A stretch of 64,000 bases of DNA, taken from the NCBI RefSeq assembly GCF_003259185.1, contig NZ_QGMP01000004.1, positions 1-64,000 of the forward strand. Direction: 5' to 3'. The notes under the pieces were generated by a model. That model made no database searches. It had not been told where the DNA came from and saw nothing but the letters and a program-made list of their open reading frames with translations. Source of the stretch: Isoalcanivorax indicus. Its GTDB lineage: Bacteria > Pseudomonadota > Gammaproteobacteria > Pseudomonadales > Alcanivoracaceae. Below, piece by piece: positions 34,118-43,087 of this stretch (positions within the stretch are counted from its first letter, which is position 1; each line of letters opens with the position of its first letter). A program made the position numbers and the translations under genes.

Positions 34118-36697
34118 TCAGTGGGGTTTGCCGAAGTGCAGGGCGCCGTCGCGGGCGTCGCACTGGATTACCTCCCCGGCACTGAAGTCGCCACGCAGGA
34201 TGGCCGACGCCAGCGGGTTCTCGATCTTCTGCTGGATGGCGCGCTTCAGCGGTCGGGCGCCATAGACCGGGTCGAAACCGGCCTCCACCAGTTGATCCAG
34301 GGCTTCATCGGTCAGCACCAGGCGCAAATCGCGCTCGGCCAGCCGTTTGCGCAGGCCTTCCAGCTGGATCTCGGCAATACCGCGAATCTGGTCTTTGGCC
34401 AGCGGATGGAACACCACCACTTCATCCACACGGTTGATGAACTCCGGGCGGAAGTGGCCGCCGACCACCTCCATCACCGCTGACTTCATGGCATCGTACT
34501 GCTCTTCTCCCGCCAGCCGCTGGATCAGGTCAGACCCCAGGTTCGAGGTCATCACCACCACCGTGTTACGGAAATCCACCGTGCGGCCCTGACCATCGGT
34601 CAGGCGACCGTCTTCCAGCACTTGCAGCAGGATATTGAAGACATCCGGGTGGGCTTTCTCCACCTCGTCCAGCAGCAGCACGGAATAGGGCTTGCGGCGC
34701 ACGGCTTCGGTCAGGTAGCCGCCTTCTTCATAGCCCACATAGCCCGGGGGGGCGCCGATCAGCCGCGCCACGGAATGCTTTTCCATGAACTCGGACATGT
34801 CGATGCGCACCATCGCCTCTTCCGTGTCGAACAGGAACGACGCCAGCGCCTTGCACAGTTCGGTCTTGCCCACGCCGGTGGGGCCGAGGAACAGGAAGGA
34901 GCCGTTCGGGCGGTTCGGGTCCGACAGACCGGCGCGCGAGCGACGCACGGCGTTGGCCACGGCTTCCACGGCTTCGCCCTGCCCCACCACACGCTGGTGC
35001 AGAGCCTCTTCCATACGCAGCAGTTTTTCGCGCTCGCCTTCCAGCATCTTCGACACCGGAATGCCGGTCCACTTGGACACCACTTCGGCAATTTCCTCGT
35101 CGGTGACCTTGTTGCGCAGCAGCTGCATGTCCACCTGCTCGCGGTCCTGGGCGTCGTTGACCTTTTTCTCCAGCTCGGGAATCACACCGTATTGCAGTTC
35201 CGACATGCGGCTGAGATCGCCCGCGCGGCGCGCCTGGTCCATTTCCACACGTGCCTTTTCCAACTCGGCCTTGTATTCCTGGGCACCCATCAGGCTGGCT
35301 TTTTCAGCCTCCCAGATCTCGCGCAGGTCAGCGTATTCCTTCTCCAGCCGGCTGATGTCGTCTTCCAGTTTTTCCAGGCGCTTCTTGCTGGCCTCGTCGT
35401 CTTCCTTGCGCAGCGCTTCACGCTCCATTTTCAACTGGATCAGCTTGCGGTCCAGGCGGTCCATTTCTTCCGGCATGGAATCGATTTCCATGCGGATACG
35501 ACTGGCCGCCTCGTCGATCAGGTCGATGGCCTTGTCCGGCAGTTGCCGGTCGGTGATATAGCGCTGCGACAGTTTGGCGGCAGCAATAATCGCACCGTCG
35601 GTGATGTCCACACCATGATGCACTTCGTAGCGCTCCTTCAGGCCACGCAGGATAGCAATGGTATCTTCCACCGACGGCTGATCCACCAGCACTTTCTGGA
35701 AGCGGCGTTCCAGGGCAGCGTCTTTCTCGATGTACTGGCGGTATTCGTCCAGCGTGGTGGCGCCCACGCAGTGCAGCTCGCCGCGCGCCAGGGCGGGCTT
35801 GAGCATATTGCCCGCATCCATGGCACCGTCGGCCTTGCCCGCGCCGACCATGGTATGCAGTTCGTCGATAAACAGAATCACGCGGCCTTCCTGTTTTGCC
35901 AGTTCGTTGAGCACGGCTTTCAGGCGCTCTTCGAATTCGCCGCGATACTTGGCGCCAGCAATCAGGGCCGCCATGTCCAGCGACAGCACGCGCTTGTCTT
36001 TCAGGCCTTCCGGCACTTCGCCGTTGACGATGCGCTGGGCCAGGCCTTCCACAATGGCGGTCTTGCCCACACCGGGCTCGCCGATCAGCACCGGGTTGTT
36101 CTTGGTGCGGCGCTGCAGCACCTGGATGGTGCGGCGGATTTCATCATCACGGCCAATCACCGGGTCCAGCTTGCCGTCTTCGGCGCGCGTGGTCAGGTCT
36201 ACGGTATATTTGTCCAGCGCTTCACGCTTGTCTTCAGCATTCGGGTCCGTCACGGCTTCGCCTCCACGTACCTCATCAATCTTTTTCGCCAGCGTCGCCT
36301 TCACGACACCGGCACGCTTGAAGATCTTGCCCACTTCACCGCTGTCATCACACGCCGCCAGCAGCGCGGCTTCGCTGGAAATATACTGATCGCCACGTTG
36401 CTGGGCTTCTCGGTCGGCCAGGTTCAGCAGGCTGCCCAGGGCACGGCCGATCTGCACCTCGCCGGTAAACGGCTCGGCGGTGGGCAGCTTCTCCATCGCC
36501 AGTTGCAGGGCGGTGTCCAGGTCGTTGACGTTGATGCCGGCTTTCTGCAGCAACGGGCGGGTGCTACCGCCACGCGCGCGCAGCAGGGCCAACACCAGAT
36601 GAACCGGGTCCAGCGTGGGCTGGCTGGCACCGGCCGCCAGGGATTGGGCTTCGCCGAGTGCTTCTTGCAGTCGGGTGGTAAAACGGTCGGGACGCAT
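34118..36697 (-). CDS. clpB: ATP-dependent disaggregase ClpB
   Basis: Hsp100 disaggregase that works with DnaK to extract polypeptides from aggregates. Domain order: N-terminal Clp repeats (about 1-145), first AAA+ module with Walker [11 protein letters not shown] (about residue 206), the regulatory coiled-coil middle domain (about 410-520; [21 protein letters not shown]), second AAA+ module with [10 protein letters not shown] (about 606) and the C-terminal small domain. 859 residues, near the E. coli length. A sigma-32-like promoter stands 41 bp upstream of the ATG, so heat-shock control is expected. It lies downstream of rluD-pgeF on the same strand. Confidence 0.98.
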   Translation of the reverse strand: MRPDRFTTRLQEALGEAQSLAAGASQPTLDPVHLVLALLRARGGSTRPLLQKAGINVNDLDTALQLAMEKLPTAEPFTGEVQIGRALGSLLNLADREAQQRGDQYISSEAALLAACDDSGEVGKIFKRAGVVKATLAKKIDEVRGGEAVTDPNAEDKREALDKYTVDLTTRAEDGKLDPVIGRDDEIRRTIQVLQRRTKNNPVLIGEPGVGKTAIVEGLAQRIVNGEVPEGLKDKRVLSLDMAALIAGAKYRGEFEERLKAVLNELAKQEGRVILFIDELHTMVGAGKADGAMDAGNMLKPALARGELHCVGATTLDEYRQYIEKDAALERRFQKVLVDQPSVEDTIAILRGLKERYEVHHGVDITDGAIIAAAKLSQRYITDRQLPDKAIDLIDEAASRIRMEIDSMPEEMDRLDRKLIQLKMEREALRKEDDEASKKRLEKLEDDISRLEKEYADLREIWEAEKASLMGAQEYKAELEKARVEMDQARRAGDLSRMSELQYGVIPELEKKVNDAQDREQVDMQLLRNKVTDEEIAEVVSKWTGIPVSKMLEGEREKLLRMEEALHQRVVGQGEAVEAVANAVRRSRAGLSDPNRPNGSFLFLGPTGVGKTELCKALASFLFDTEEAMVRIDMSEFMEKHSVARLIGAPPGYVGYEEGGYLTEAVRRKPYSVLLLDEVEKAHPDVFNILLQVLEDGRLTDGQGRTVDFRNTVVVMTSNLGSDLIQRLAGEEQYDAMKSAVMEVVGGHFRPEFINRVDEVVVFHPLAKDQIRGIAEIQLEGLRKRLAERDLRLVLTDEALDQLVEAGFDPVYGARPLKRAIQQKIENPLASAILRGDFSAGEVIQCDARDGALHFGKPH

Positions 36698-36737
36698 TGG
36701 CTATCCTCGCTTGAAAAAGTCCACACAGTTGACGCGG

Positions 36738-36766
36738 TAATGCGGTCGCGGTGGTGATTTTTCAAG
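36738..36766 (-). promoter_or_regulatory. Predicted sigma-32 heat-shock promoter for clpB
   Basis: On the minus strand CTTGAAA (perfect -35) is followed after 14 bp by CCGCATTA, close to the CCCCATNT -10 consensus. A transcript would start near 36731, giving a 5' leader of about 34 nt. The first 9 bases (CTTGAAAAA) recur as an inverted copy 39 bp downstream (36710-36718). Confidence 0.75.
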
Positions 36767-36802
36767 CATAGGCCGGCGCAACATGGCAGACCTTGCGCCA
36801 GA

Positions 36803-37567
36803 TCAAGCCAGCCAGATCAGGGAGGCGAAGCGGCCAGTCTGGCCCTCGTAGCGGAAGGAATAGAAGCGGGCCGGGTCTGAGGCGGTGCAATACTCACCGC
36901 CCTGCACATCAGTCACGCCCACACGATCGAGGCGTTGCCAGGCCAGTTGCACCAGACTCAGGCGCCAGTGGTCCGGTTGGGCATCGGCGCGAAACCCGGC
37001 AGCCGCCTCGGGATCGTGGCGGGTAAAGGTGTCGTAGACATCCTGCCCCACCTGATAGCAGGGCTGGGAAATGGCCGGGCCAAGCCAGCCGGAGACCGGC
37101 TCGCCGCCGGGGGCCAGGCGCCGCACGGCGTCTTCGATTATGCCCTGTTGCAGACCCCGCCAGCCCGCATGCACGGCCGCCACCGCGCTGCCGTCGGTGC
37201 GCGCCAGCAACACCGGCAGGCAATCCGCCGTGAGCACCGCGCAGGGAAAGCCGCTCTGGTCCGTCCAGACGCCGTCGGCTTCGGCCTCCTGGTCACCAGC
37301 ACGGACCATCCGGGTGCCGTGCACCTGGCGCAGCCAGGTGGGCGGGTGCGGGGTGTCGAGCAGGCGCTGCACATGGCGACGGGCCTGCTGCACCCGCTCA
37401 GCGTCGTCGCCGCAGTTCAGGCCCAGATTGAAGCCGTGCCAGGGCGGCGGCGAAAGGGTGCCGAAACGGGTGGTCACGCAGGCACGTACGCGCGGATGCG
37501 GCTGCCAGTCCGGGGTCATCCAGTCTGCCAGGGTCGGCAGTTGCGGCACGTCCCTGGGCGGCATCAT
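36803..37567 (-). CDS. pgeF: Peptidoglycan editing factor PgeF (LACC1/YfiH family)
   Basis: A 254-residue multicopper-oxidase-fold (not copper-dependent) enzyme; the E. coli homologue removes mis-incorporated amino acids from peptidoglycan precursors, and LACC1-type members act on purine nucleosides. Active-site residues H83 (QVHG), C116 (TADCLPVL) and H133 (VHAGWRGL) match the family. It starts inside rluD's stop (four-base overlap) so is translationally coupled to it, and precedes clpB, which has its own promoter in the gap between them. Confidence 0.93.
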   Translation of the reverse strand: MMPPRDVPQLPTLADWMTPDWQPHPRVRACVTTRFGTLSPPPWHGFNLGLNCGDDAERVQQARRHVQRLLDTPHPPTWLRQVHGTRMVRAGDQEAEADGVWTDQSGFPCAVLTADCLPVLLARTDGSAVAAVHAGWRGLQQGIIEDAVRRLAPGGEPVSGWLGPAISQPCYQVGQDVYDTFTRHDPEAAAGFRADAQPDHWRLSLVQLAWQRLDRVGVTDVQGGEYCTASDPARFYSFRYEGQTGRFASLIWLA

Positions 37568-38538
37568 GCCGTGCTGTCCGCCAGATCCGCGTGCAGGTGC
37601 GCCAGCAGCGCCGTGAAGTCGTCCGGCAGGGGCGATTCGAATTCCATGTATTCCCCGGACGTGGGATGCACCAGGCCCAGTTTGCGGGCATGCAGGGCCT
37701 GACGCCGGAAGCCCTGCAGGGCCTCACGCAGCGCCGGGCTGGCGCCGGCCGGCAGTTTCAAGCGCCCGCCATAGGCGCTGTCGCCCACCAGCGGGTAGCG
37801 AATATGCGCCATATGCACCCGGATCTGGTGGGTACGCCCGGTTTCCAGTTGCACTCGCACATGGGTATTGCCGCGAAAGCGCTGGATGACGCGGTAATGG
37901 GTTACGGCATGCTTGCCCGTGTCGATCACTGCCTGGCGCTTGCGGTCCTGCGGATGCCGGCCGATGGGGGCATCCACCACGCCACCGCTGGTCATCACGC
38001 CCACGGTCACGGCTTCGTATTCGCGATAGAGCGACTTGTCCTGCAGCTGGGCCACCAGCGAGGTGTGCGCCTCAAGGGTGCGGGCGACCACCATGAGGCC
38101 GGTGGTGTCACGGTCCAGGCGGTGCACGATACCGGCGCGCGGCAGGCTGTTCAGGCCCGGATCGTGGTGCAGCAGCCCGTTCAGCAGGGTGCCGTCCTGA
38201 TGCCCGGCAGCAGGGTGCACCACCAGTCCGGCGGGCTTGTTGATCACCAGCAGGTCGTCGTCCTGATACACCACCGGCAGTTCGATGGGCTGCGCCGCGT
38301 CTTCCACCTCGGCTTCCAGTTCAGCGTCGATGGTGAGGGTTTCGCTACCGATCAACTTGTCCTTGGGCCGGGCAGTATGGCCGTTCACCGTCAAGGCGCC
38401 GCCCTTGATCCACTGCTGCAGACGCGAGCGTGAGAAGCGGTCAAACAGGTCGGCGGCCACCTGGTCCAGGCGCTGCCCGGCGTGCTCGGGCGTGGCCTGG
38501 GCGCTGAGCTGAATCTTATCGTTGACCTGCTGTCCCAT
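37564..38538 (-). CDS. rluD: 23S rRNA pseudouridine(1911/1915/1917) synthase
   Basis: Makes pseudouridines in helix 69 of 23S rRNA, important for ribosome assembly and release. 324 residues with an N-terminal S4 RNA-binding domain (about 18-75; SRSRLQQWIKGGALTVNG) and the RluA-family catalytic domain, catalytic aspartate D142 in HRLDRDTTG. The rluD-pgeF pairing and the flanking bamD on the opposite strand match the Pseudomonas order. Confidence 0.95.
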   Translation of the reverse strand: MGQQVNDKIQLSAQATPEHAGQRLDQVAADLFDRFSRSRLQQWIKGGALTVNGHTARPKDKLIGSETLTIDAELEAEVEDAAQPIELPVVYQDDDLLVINKPAGLVVHPAAGHQDGTLLNGLLHHDPGLNSLPRAGIVHRLDRDTTGLMVVARTLEAHTSLVAQLQDKSLYREYEAVTVGVMTSGGVVDAPIGRHPQDRKRQAVIDTGKHAVTHYRVIQRFRGNTHVRVQLETGRTHQIRVHMAHIRYPLVGDSAYGGRLKLPAGASPALREALQGFRRQALHARKLGLVHPTSGEYMEFESPLPDDFTALLAHLHADLADSTA

Positions 38539-38617
38539 AAGGCTGGATCTCTTGATCGGGTTTCACGTGGGCGTCGGCTGGCCGTGTCTGGCTGTGCGTG
38601 CTTAAATGACGCCGCTA

Positions 38618-38633
38618 CCGGAACACGTTCCGG
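38618..38633. repeat. 16-bp palindrome between rluD and bamD
   Basis: CCGGAACACGTTCCGG: 7-bp perfect arms around two bases, 36 bp upstream of the bamD ATG in the divergent rluD-bamD spacer. Could be an operator or a leader hairpin; no T-run supports termination. Confidence 0.4.
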
Positions 38634-38668
38634 GGTTTTCGCCATTGTAACGTCAAAGTCAGGTTGTC

Positions 38669-39490
38669 ATGCGCATCTATACCGTTTTTCTGCTTATCGC
38701 TGCCCTGTTTGTTACCGGCTGCTCGAACAAGCCCCGGGAGCGCCCCGAGCGCACCGAAGCCGAACTGTACCAGACCGTGCGCACCCAACTGGACCGCAAC
38801 AACTTCCTCAGCGCTATCGATGAGCTGCGCGAACTGGAAGCCCGTTTCCCCTACGGTGACTTTGCCGAGCAGGCGCAGCTGGACCTGATCTACAGCCAGT
38901 ACCGGGCGCTGGACTACCCGGCGGCCGTGGCCACGGCCACGCGTTTCATGCGTAACTTCCCGGCCAATGAGCACCTGGACTATGTGATCTACATGAAGGG
39001 GCTGGCCAACTACAACATGGAGCGCGGCCTGTTCGACCGGCTGATGCGCACCGACCGCGCTGCCCGGGATCTGAGCTCCTGGCGCGACGCCTTCCGCGAT
39101 TTCCATGAGCTGGTGAACCGTTACCCGGACAGCGAGTACGCGCCGGATGCGCGGGCGCGCATGGTCTATATCCGCAATCAGCTGGCCGCCTACGAGCTCC
39201 ATGTGGCGCGCTACTATGCCCGCCGTGGCGCCCATGTGGCGGCGGTGAACCGGGCCCAGCAGGTGGTCATCCACTTCCAGGAAACCCCCTCGGTGCCGGA
39301 AGCGCTGGCGATCATGAGCCGCGCCTATCGGTCGCTGGGCGAGCAGGAGCTGTCCGAGCGCAGCCTGGCGGTGCTGAACCACAACTGGCCGGACAACGAG
39401 TTCGTCAACAGCCGTGGCCGAGTGGAGCTGAGCTGGTGGCCCCGTGACGAGCGCACCTGGCTCAGCCTGATTACTTTCGACCTGCTCTGA
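38669..39490 (+). CDS. bamD: Outer membrane protein assembly factor BamD
   Basis: Essential lipoprotein of the BAM complex that inserts outer-membrane barrels. Signal peptide with lipobox FVTGC (C18), then five TPR-like helical hairpins (about 40-245) that grip substrate and BamA. 273 residues, with a C-terminal stretch (LSWWPRDERTWLSLITFDLL) longer than in E. coli. ATG at 38669. Divergent from rluD, and end-to-end with nadE: the two stop codons are adjacent with no gap. Confidence 0.95.
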   Translation: MRIYTVFLLIAALFVTGCSNKPRERPERTEAELYQTVRTQLDRNNFLSAIDELRELEARFPYGDFAEQAQLDLIYSQYRALDYPAAVATATRFMRNFPANEHLDYVIYMKGLANYNMERGLFDRLMRTDRAARDLSSWRDAFRDFHELVNRYPDSEYAPDARARMVYIRNQLAAYELHVARYYARRGAHVAAVNRAQQVVIHFQETPSVPEALAIMSRAYRSLGEQELSERSLAVLNHNWPDNEFVNSRGRVELSWWPRDERTWLSLITFDLL

Positions 39491-41116
39491 TCAGTCGCCC
39501 GGTCGCCAGCCATTGGTGATCGGGTAGCGGCGATCCTTGCCGAAGGCCCGCCGCGTGACGCGCGGGCCCACCGCCGCCTGACGGCGCTTGTATTCATTCC
39601 TGTCCACCATGCGCACCACGCGATAGACATCCTCACGGTTGTAACCGGCGCGGATGGTCGCCTCTGCGCTGCGATCCTGCTCCACATACAGCTCCAGAAT
39701 CTGATCGAGCACGTCGTAGTCCGGCAGGCTGTCCTGGTCCACCTGCCCCGGCGCCAGTTCGGCCGAAGGTGGCCGCTCGATGACCCGGCGCGGAATGATG
39801 TCCTGCCCGGCCTTGCGGTTGCGGTACTCTGCCAGCCGGTAAACCCAGGTCTTGGACACATCCTTGAGCACGCTGAAGCCGCCCACCATATCGCCGTACA
39901 GGGTGCAGTAGCCCACGGCCATTTCGCTCTTGTTGCCGGTCGGCAGCACCACGTAGCCAAGCTTGTTGGACAGTGCCATCAGCAGCACGCCGCGAATGCG
40001 TGCCTGCAGGTTCTCCTCGGTGGTGTCGGCGTCACGGCCGGCAAAGCTGTCCGCCAGCACCGTCATGAACTGGTCGTACATGCCTTCGATGGGCAGCACC
40101 CGGTAGCCCACGCCCAGAGTGCGGGCCTGTTCGGCAGCGTCTTCGCGGCTCATGTCAGAGGTGTAGTGAAACGGCATCATCACCGCCTCCACCCGATCAG
40201 CACCCAGCGCGTCCACGGCGAGGGCCAGCGTCAGGGCGGAATCAATGCCGCCGGAAAGCCCCAGCAGCGCGCCGCGAAAACCGTTCTTGTCCACGTAATC
40301 ACGCACCGCCAGCACCAGGGCACGATAGATGCGCTCTTCTTCATCCGGCTCCGGCAGCTGTTCGCCCTCCAGCACCAGGCCCTCGTCTTCACGACGCACG
40401 TCCACGGGCACCAGCGCCTCAGCAAAAAAACCGCCCTGCACCACCCGCTGCCCGTCGGCCGCCACCGCAAAGGAGCCACCGTCGAACACCAGTTCGTCCT
40501 GCCCGCCCACCAGGTTGCAGTAAAGCACCGGCATGCCCGTATCCCGGGCGCGCTCACTGACCTGAAAAAGACGCTCCACATGCTTGTCTGCGCGGAAGGG
40601 CGAAGCATTGATATTGAGCACGATCTCGGCGCCCGCCTCACGGGCCGCAGCAGCTGGCCGGGGGTGCCAGATGTCCTCGCACACGGAGAGCGCATAACGG
40701 ATACCGCCCAGCTCGAAAACGCCAGCCTGCTCGCCGCTCTGGAAATACCGCTTCTCATCAAACACACGATAGTTGGGCAGGCACTGCTTGAAGTATTCCG
40801 TGGCGGGCTTCGACTCACCGGGCAGGACCAACCCGGCCACGTTGTAGCGCACGCCATTGCGCACCCCCGGATAGCCGAGCACCAGCGGTACCTGCGTGGC
40901 CGCACCGATCTGTGCCAGCGCATCATTGATGCGCGTATTCAGGCTTGGCCGCAGCAACAGGTCCTCCGGCGGGTAGCCGGTCAGGGCAAGTTCAGGGAAC
41001 ACCACCAGTTCGGCACCCAGCAGGCGGCGCGCTTCGTCCGCGGCGGCCAGGATGCGCTCGGCATTGCCTTCTATGTCCCCCACCAGCATGTTCCGCTGGG
41101 CAATTACTACGCGCAT
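39491..41116 (-). CDS. nadE: Glutamine-dependent NAD+ synthetase
   Basis: Last step of NAD synthesis: amidates deamido-NAD. The 541-residue long form has an N-terminal nitrilase-type glutaminase (catalytic E42 in FPELALTGYPP, K110, C146 in SVCEDIW) that makes ammonia for the C-terminal synthetase (ATP motif LLGLSGGIDSALT, about 277-289). The ATG at 41116 has GAGGA eight bases upstream; an in-frame start 156 bp upstream is rejected because it adds sequence foreign to the family. Convergent and stop-to-stop with bamD. Confidence 0.95.
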   Translation of the reverse strand: MRVVIAQRNMLVGDIEGNAERILAAADEARRLLGAELVVFPELALTGYPPEDLLLRPSLNTRINDALAQIGAATQVPLVLGYPGVRNGVRYNVAGLVLPGESKPATEYFKQCLPNYRVFDEKRYFQSGEQAGVFELGGIRYALSVCEDIWHPRPAAAAREAGAEIVLNINASPFRADKHVERLFQVSERARDTGMPVLYCNLVGGQDELVFDGGSFAVAADGQRVVQGGFFAEALVPVDVRREDEGLVLEGEQLPEPDEEERIYRALVLAVRDYVDKNGFRGALLGLSGGIDSALTLALAVDALGADRVEAVMMPFHYTSDMSREDAAEQARTLGVGYRVLPIEGMYDQFMTVLADSFAGRDADTTEENLQARIRGVLLMALSNKLGYVVLPTGNKSEMAVGYCTLYGDMVGGFSVLKDVSKTWVYRLAEYRNRKAGQDIIPRRVIERPPSAELAPGQVDQDSLPDYDVLDQILELYVEQDRSAEATIRAGYNREDVYRVVRMVDRNEYKRRQAAVGPRVTRRAFGKDRRYPITNGWRPGD

Positions 41117-41283
41117 GACATCGTCCTCTGTGCATGGCCATTGCTGTGTGTGCCCGGGATTGTACCGCCAAGTGCCGTCGGCGGCACTGGCAGCCATGTC
41201 GCACTTGCGATGCGCGCCCGTTCCGTGGAATCTAGGGCCTGTCGAACTGGCCCCGCATAACAACCCTGGCACAGGAAGCCGAG

Positions 41284-41514
41284 ATGGGATTGATACGAGT
41301 ACTGGTACTGGCGCTGCTGATTTACGTGGTCTGGCGCCTGATCAAGAGCATCACCGCGCGCGGCCGCACCGCTGCGCCTCCGGACACCCAGCGCATGCTG
41401 CGCTGCGCCCACTGCGGCGTGCATGTGCCGGAGCATCTGGCCCTGCCGCACAAGGATGTCCATTTCTGCTGCCAGGCGCATCGCGAAGCCTGGCTGGAGC
41501 AGCACGGTGATTGA
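41284..41514 (+). CDS. PP0621 family zinc-ribbon membrane protein
   Basis: A 76-residue protein with one N-terminal membrane helix (about 4-20) and a zinc-binding-like motif CxxC (C41-C44) plus FCCQAHRE (C62, C63, H66). Small proteins of this PP0621 family occur just upstream of pilS in related bacteria; function unknown. Its stop codon overlaps the start of pilS by eight bases, so it is translated with that operon. Confidence 0.85.
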   Translation: MGLIRVLVLALLIYVVWRLIKSITARGRTAAPPDTQRMLRCAHCGVHVPEHLALPHKDVHFCCQAHREAWLEQHGD

Positions 41515-43087
41515 AGGCACACGCTCGGTCGAGGACACCCAGCTATGGACCCCGATCCGCGTGTACACCGGCTACCGGGTGCTGCTGGCGCTGCTGCTGC
41601 TGACGCTGTACATGGCGGCAGAACCACCGCTGGTGGGCCAGCACAGCCCCACGCTGTTCCTGTACACCGCTGCGGCCTATGTGGCGCTGACCATCATGTC
41701 GCTGGTGATGAAGGCGCCGCTGTACCGGGGGCGCCGGCTGACCCCTGTGATTCCGGTCATCAGCGATATCGTCATCCTGACACTGATGATTCATGCCAGC
41801 GGCGGCATCGAAAGCAGCCTGACCGTGCTGCTGCTGGTCACCGTCGCCGCCGCCAGCATCATCCTGCCCGGGCGACTGGGCCTGCTGACGGCCGCGCTGG
41901 CCACTTTTGCGGTGATGTTCGAGCAGGTCTACTTCGCACTGGACGCCGGTGCCAGCAATCCGTTTCAGGTGACTGAGGCGGGGACGCTGGGGCTGGCGTT
42001 CTTCGCCGTGGCGCTGATCACCCACCAGGTGGCCCAGCGGCTGGCGCGCAGTGAACAGCTGGCACGCACCCAGCACGAGGCCATCCGTCGCCTGCAGTCC
42101 CTGAACCATCAGGTGGTGGAGCGGATGCGCACGGGCATCCTGGTATTCAGTGACACCCTGACGGTGGAGTTGTGCAATCGCTCCGCGCAGGAGTTCTTTC
42201 CTGCTGCACGCCACGGCGCCCCCCTGCCGGACGCTCTGGCCTCACATTTTCGCGACTGGCAGACGGCGCCGCACCAGACACTGCCACCCTTGCCGGGCAG
42301 TCATGAGCGCCCGGACCTGGACGCCCGCTTTGCCCCGCTGGACGGCGGTAACGCGGAAGGCCCTGACTACAACATTGTCTTTCTGGAAGACCGCGCCCGC
42401 CTGATGCAGGAAGTGCAACAACTGAAGCTGGCGTCGCTGGGCCGCATGTCCGCCACCATTGCCCATGAAATCCGCAACCCGCTCAGCGCCATCAACCATG
42501 CCGCCCAGCTACTGGAAGAAGGTATCCAGCAGGACGAGGATCGCAAGTTGCTGGGCATCATCCAGAAGCATGTCACCCGGGTAAACAACATCATCACCGA
42601 CATCCTGGGGCTGTCTCGCCGGCAAAGCGGCCAGGTGGAGCGCCTCGCCCTGGATGACGTCGTGGAGGGCTGCGCCAATCGATGGCGAGAGAGCGGCAAT
42701 GATCCCGCACAACTGCGCATCGATATTCCCAGCGACCTGCCCCGGGTTCGCTTCGATGCCCGGCAACTCGATCAGGTGGTGGATAATCTGCTGACCAACG
42801 CGCTGCGCCACGGCGGCAGTGGCCCCATTGATGTCAGCGCCGGTCGCCACCCCCAGAGCGGGCTGCCCTGGCTGCGGATACGCGACCATGGCCCCGGGGT
42901 CTCGGACGAGGCCCGGAACAATCTTTTTGAGCCGTTCTTCACGACTTCACGTGATGGAACAGGACTCGGCTTGTTTCTGTGCCGTGAACTGTGCGAAAAC
43001 AATCAGGCACGCCTTGACCACGAGCCAGCGCAGCCGGGCGCCAGCTTCGTGATAACCTTTGCGCATCCGGATCGGGTATTCCAGTAA
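41507..43087 (+). CDS. pilS: Two-component sensor histidine kinase PilS
   Basis: Membrane kinase that, with PilR, controls type IV pilin transcription. Several N-terminal membrane helices (about 15-160), a PAS-like linker, the phosphoacceptor H320 in TIAHEIRNPLSA, then the ATPase domain with N box DNLLTNALRHGG, G1 IRDHGPGVS and G2 GTGLGLFLCREL. The start is a GTG at 41507 with GGAG seven bases upstream, overlapping the preceding gene's stop; a longer frame upstream lies inside the PP0621 gene and is not used. 526 residues. Confidence 0.93.
   Translation: MIEGTRSVEDTQLWTPIRVYTGYRVLLALLLLTLYMAAEPPLVGQHSPTLFLYTAAAYVALTIMSLVMKAPLYRGRRLTPVIPVISDIVILTLMIHASGGIESSLTVLLLVTVAAASIILPGRLGLLTAALATFAVMFEQVYFALDAGASNPFQVTEAGTLGLAFFAVALITHQVAQRLARSEQLARTQHEAIRRLQSLNHQVVERMRTGILVFSDTLTVELCNRSAQEFFPAARHGAPLPDALASHFRDWQTAPHQTLPPLPGSHERPDLDARFAPLDGGNAEGPDYNIVFLEDRARLMQEVQQLKLASLGRMSATIAHEIRNPLSAINHAAQLLEEGIQQDEDRKLLGIIQKHVTRVNNIITDILGLSRRQSGQVERLALDDVVEGCANRWRESGNDPAQLRIDIPSDLPRVRFDARQLDQVVDNLLTNALRHGGSGPIDVSAGRHPQSGLPWLRIRDHGPGVSDEARNNLFEPFFTTSRDGTGLGLFLCRELCENNQARLDHEPAQPGASFVITFAHPDRVFQ

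Noticed and set aside
34090-34130. Terminator between the DUF4124 gene and clpB
   Set aside because: A CCCC...GGGG pairing is possible but short and imperfect, with no T-run, so it cannot be supported.
34622-36757. Plus-strand frame of 711 codons opposite clpB
   Set aside because: Antisense shadow of clpB; no ribosome-binding site or domain, and composition is typical of antisense translation of a GC-rich gene.
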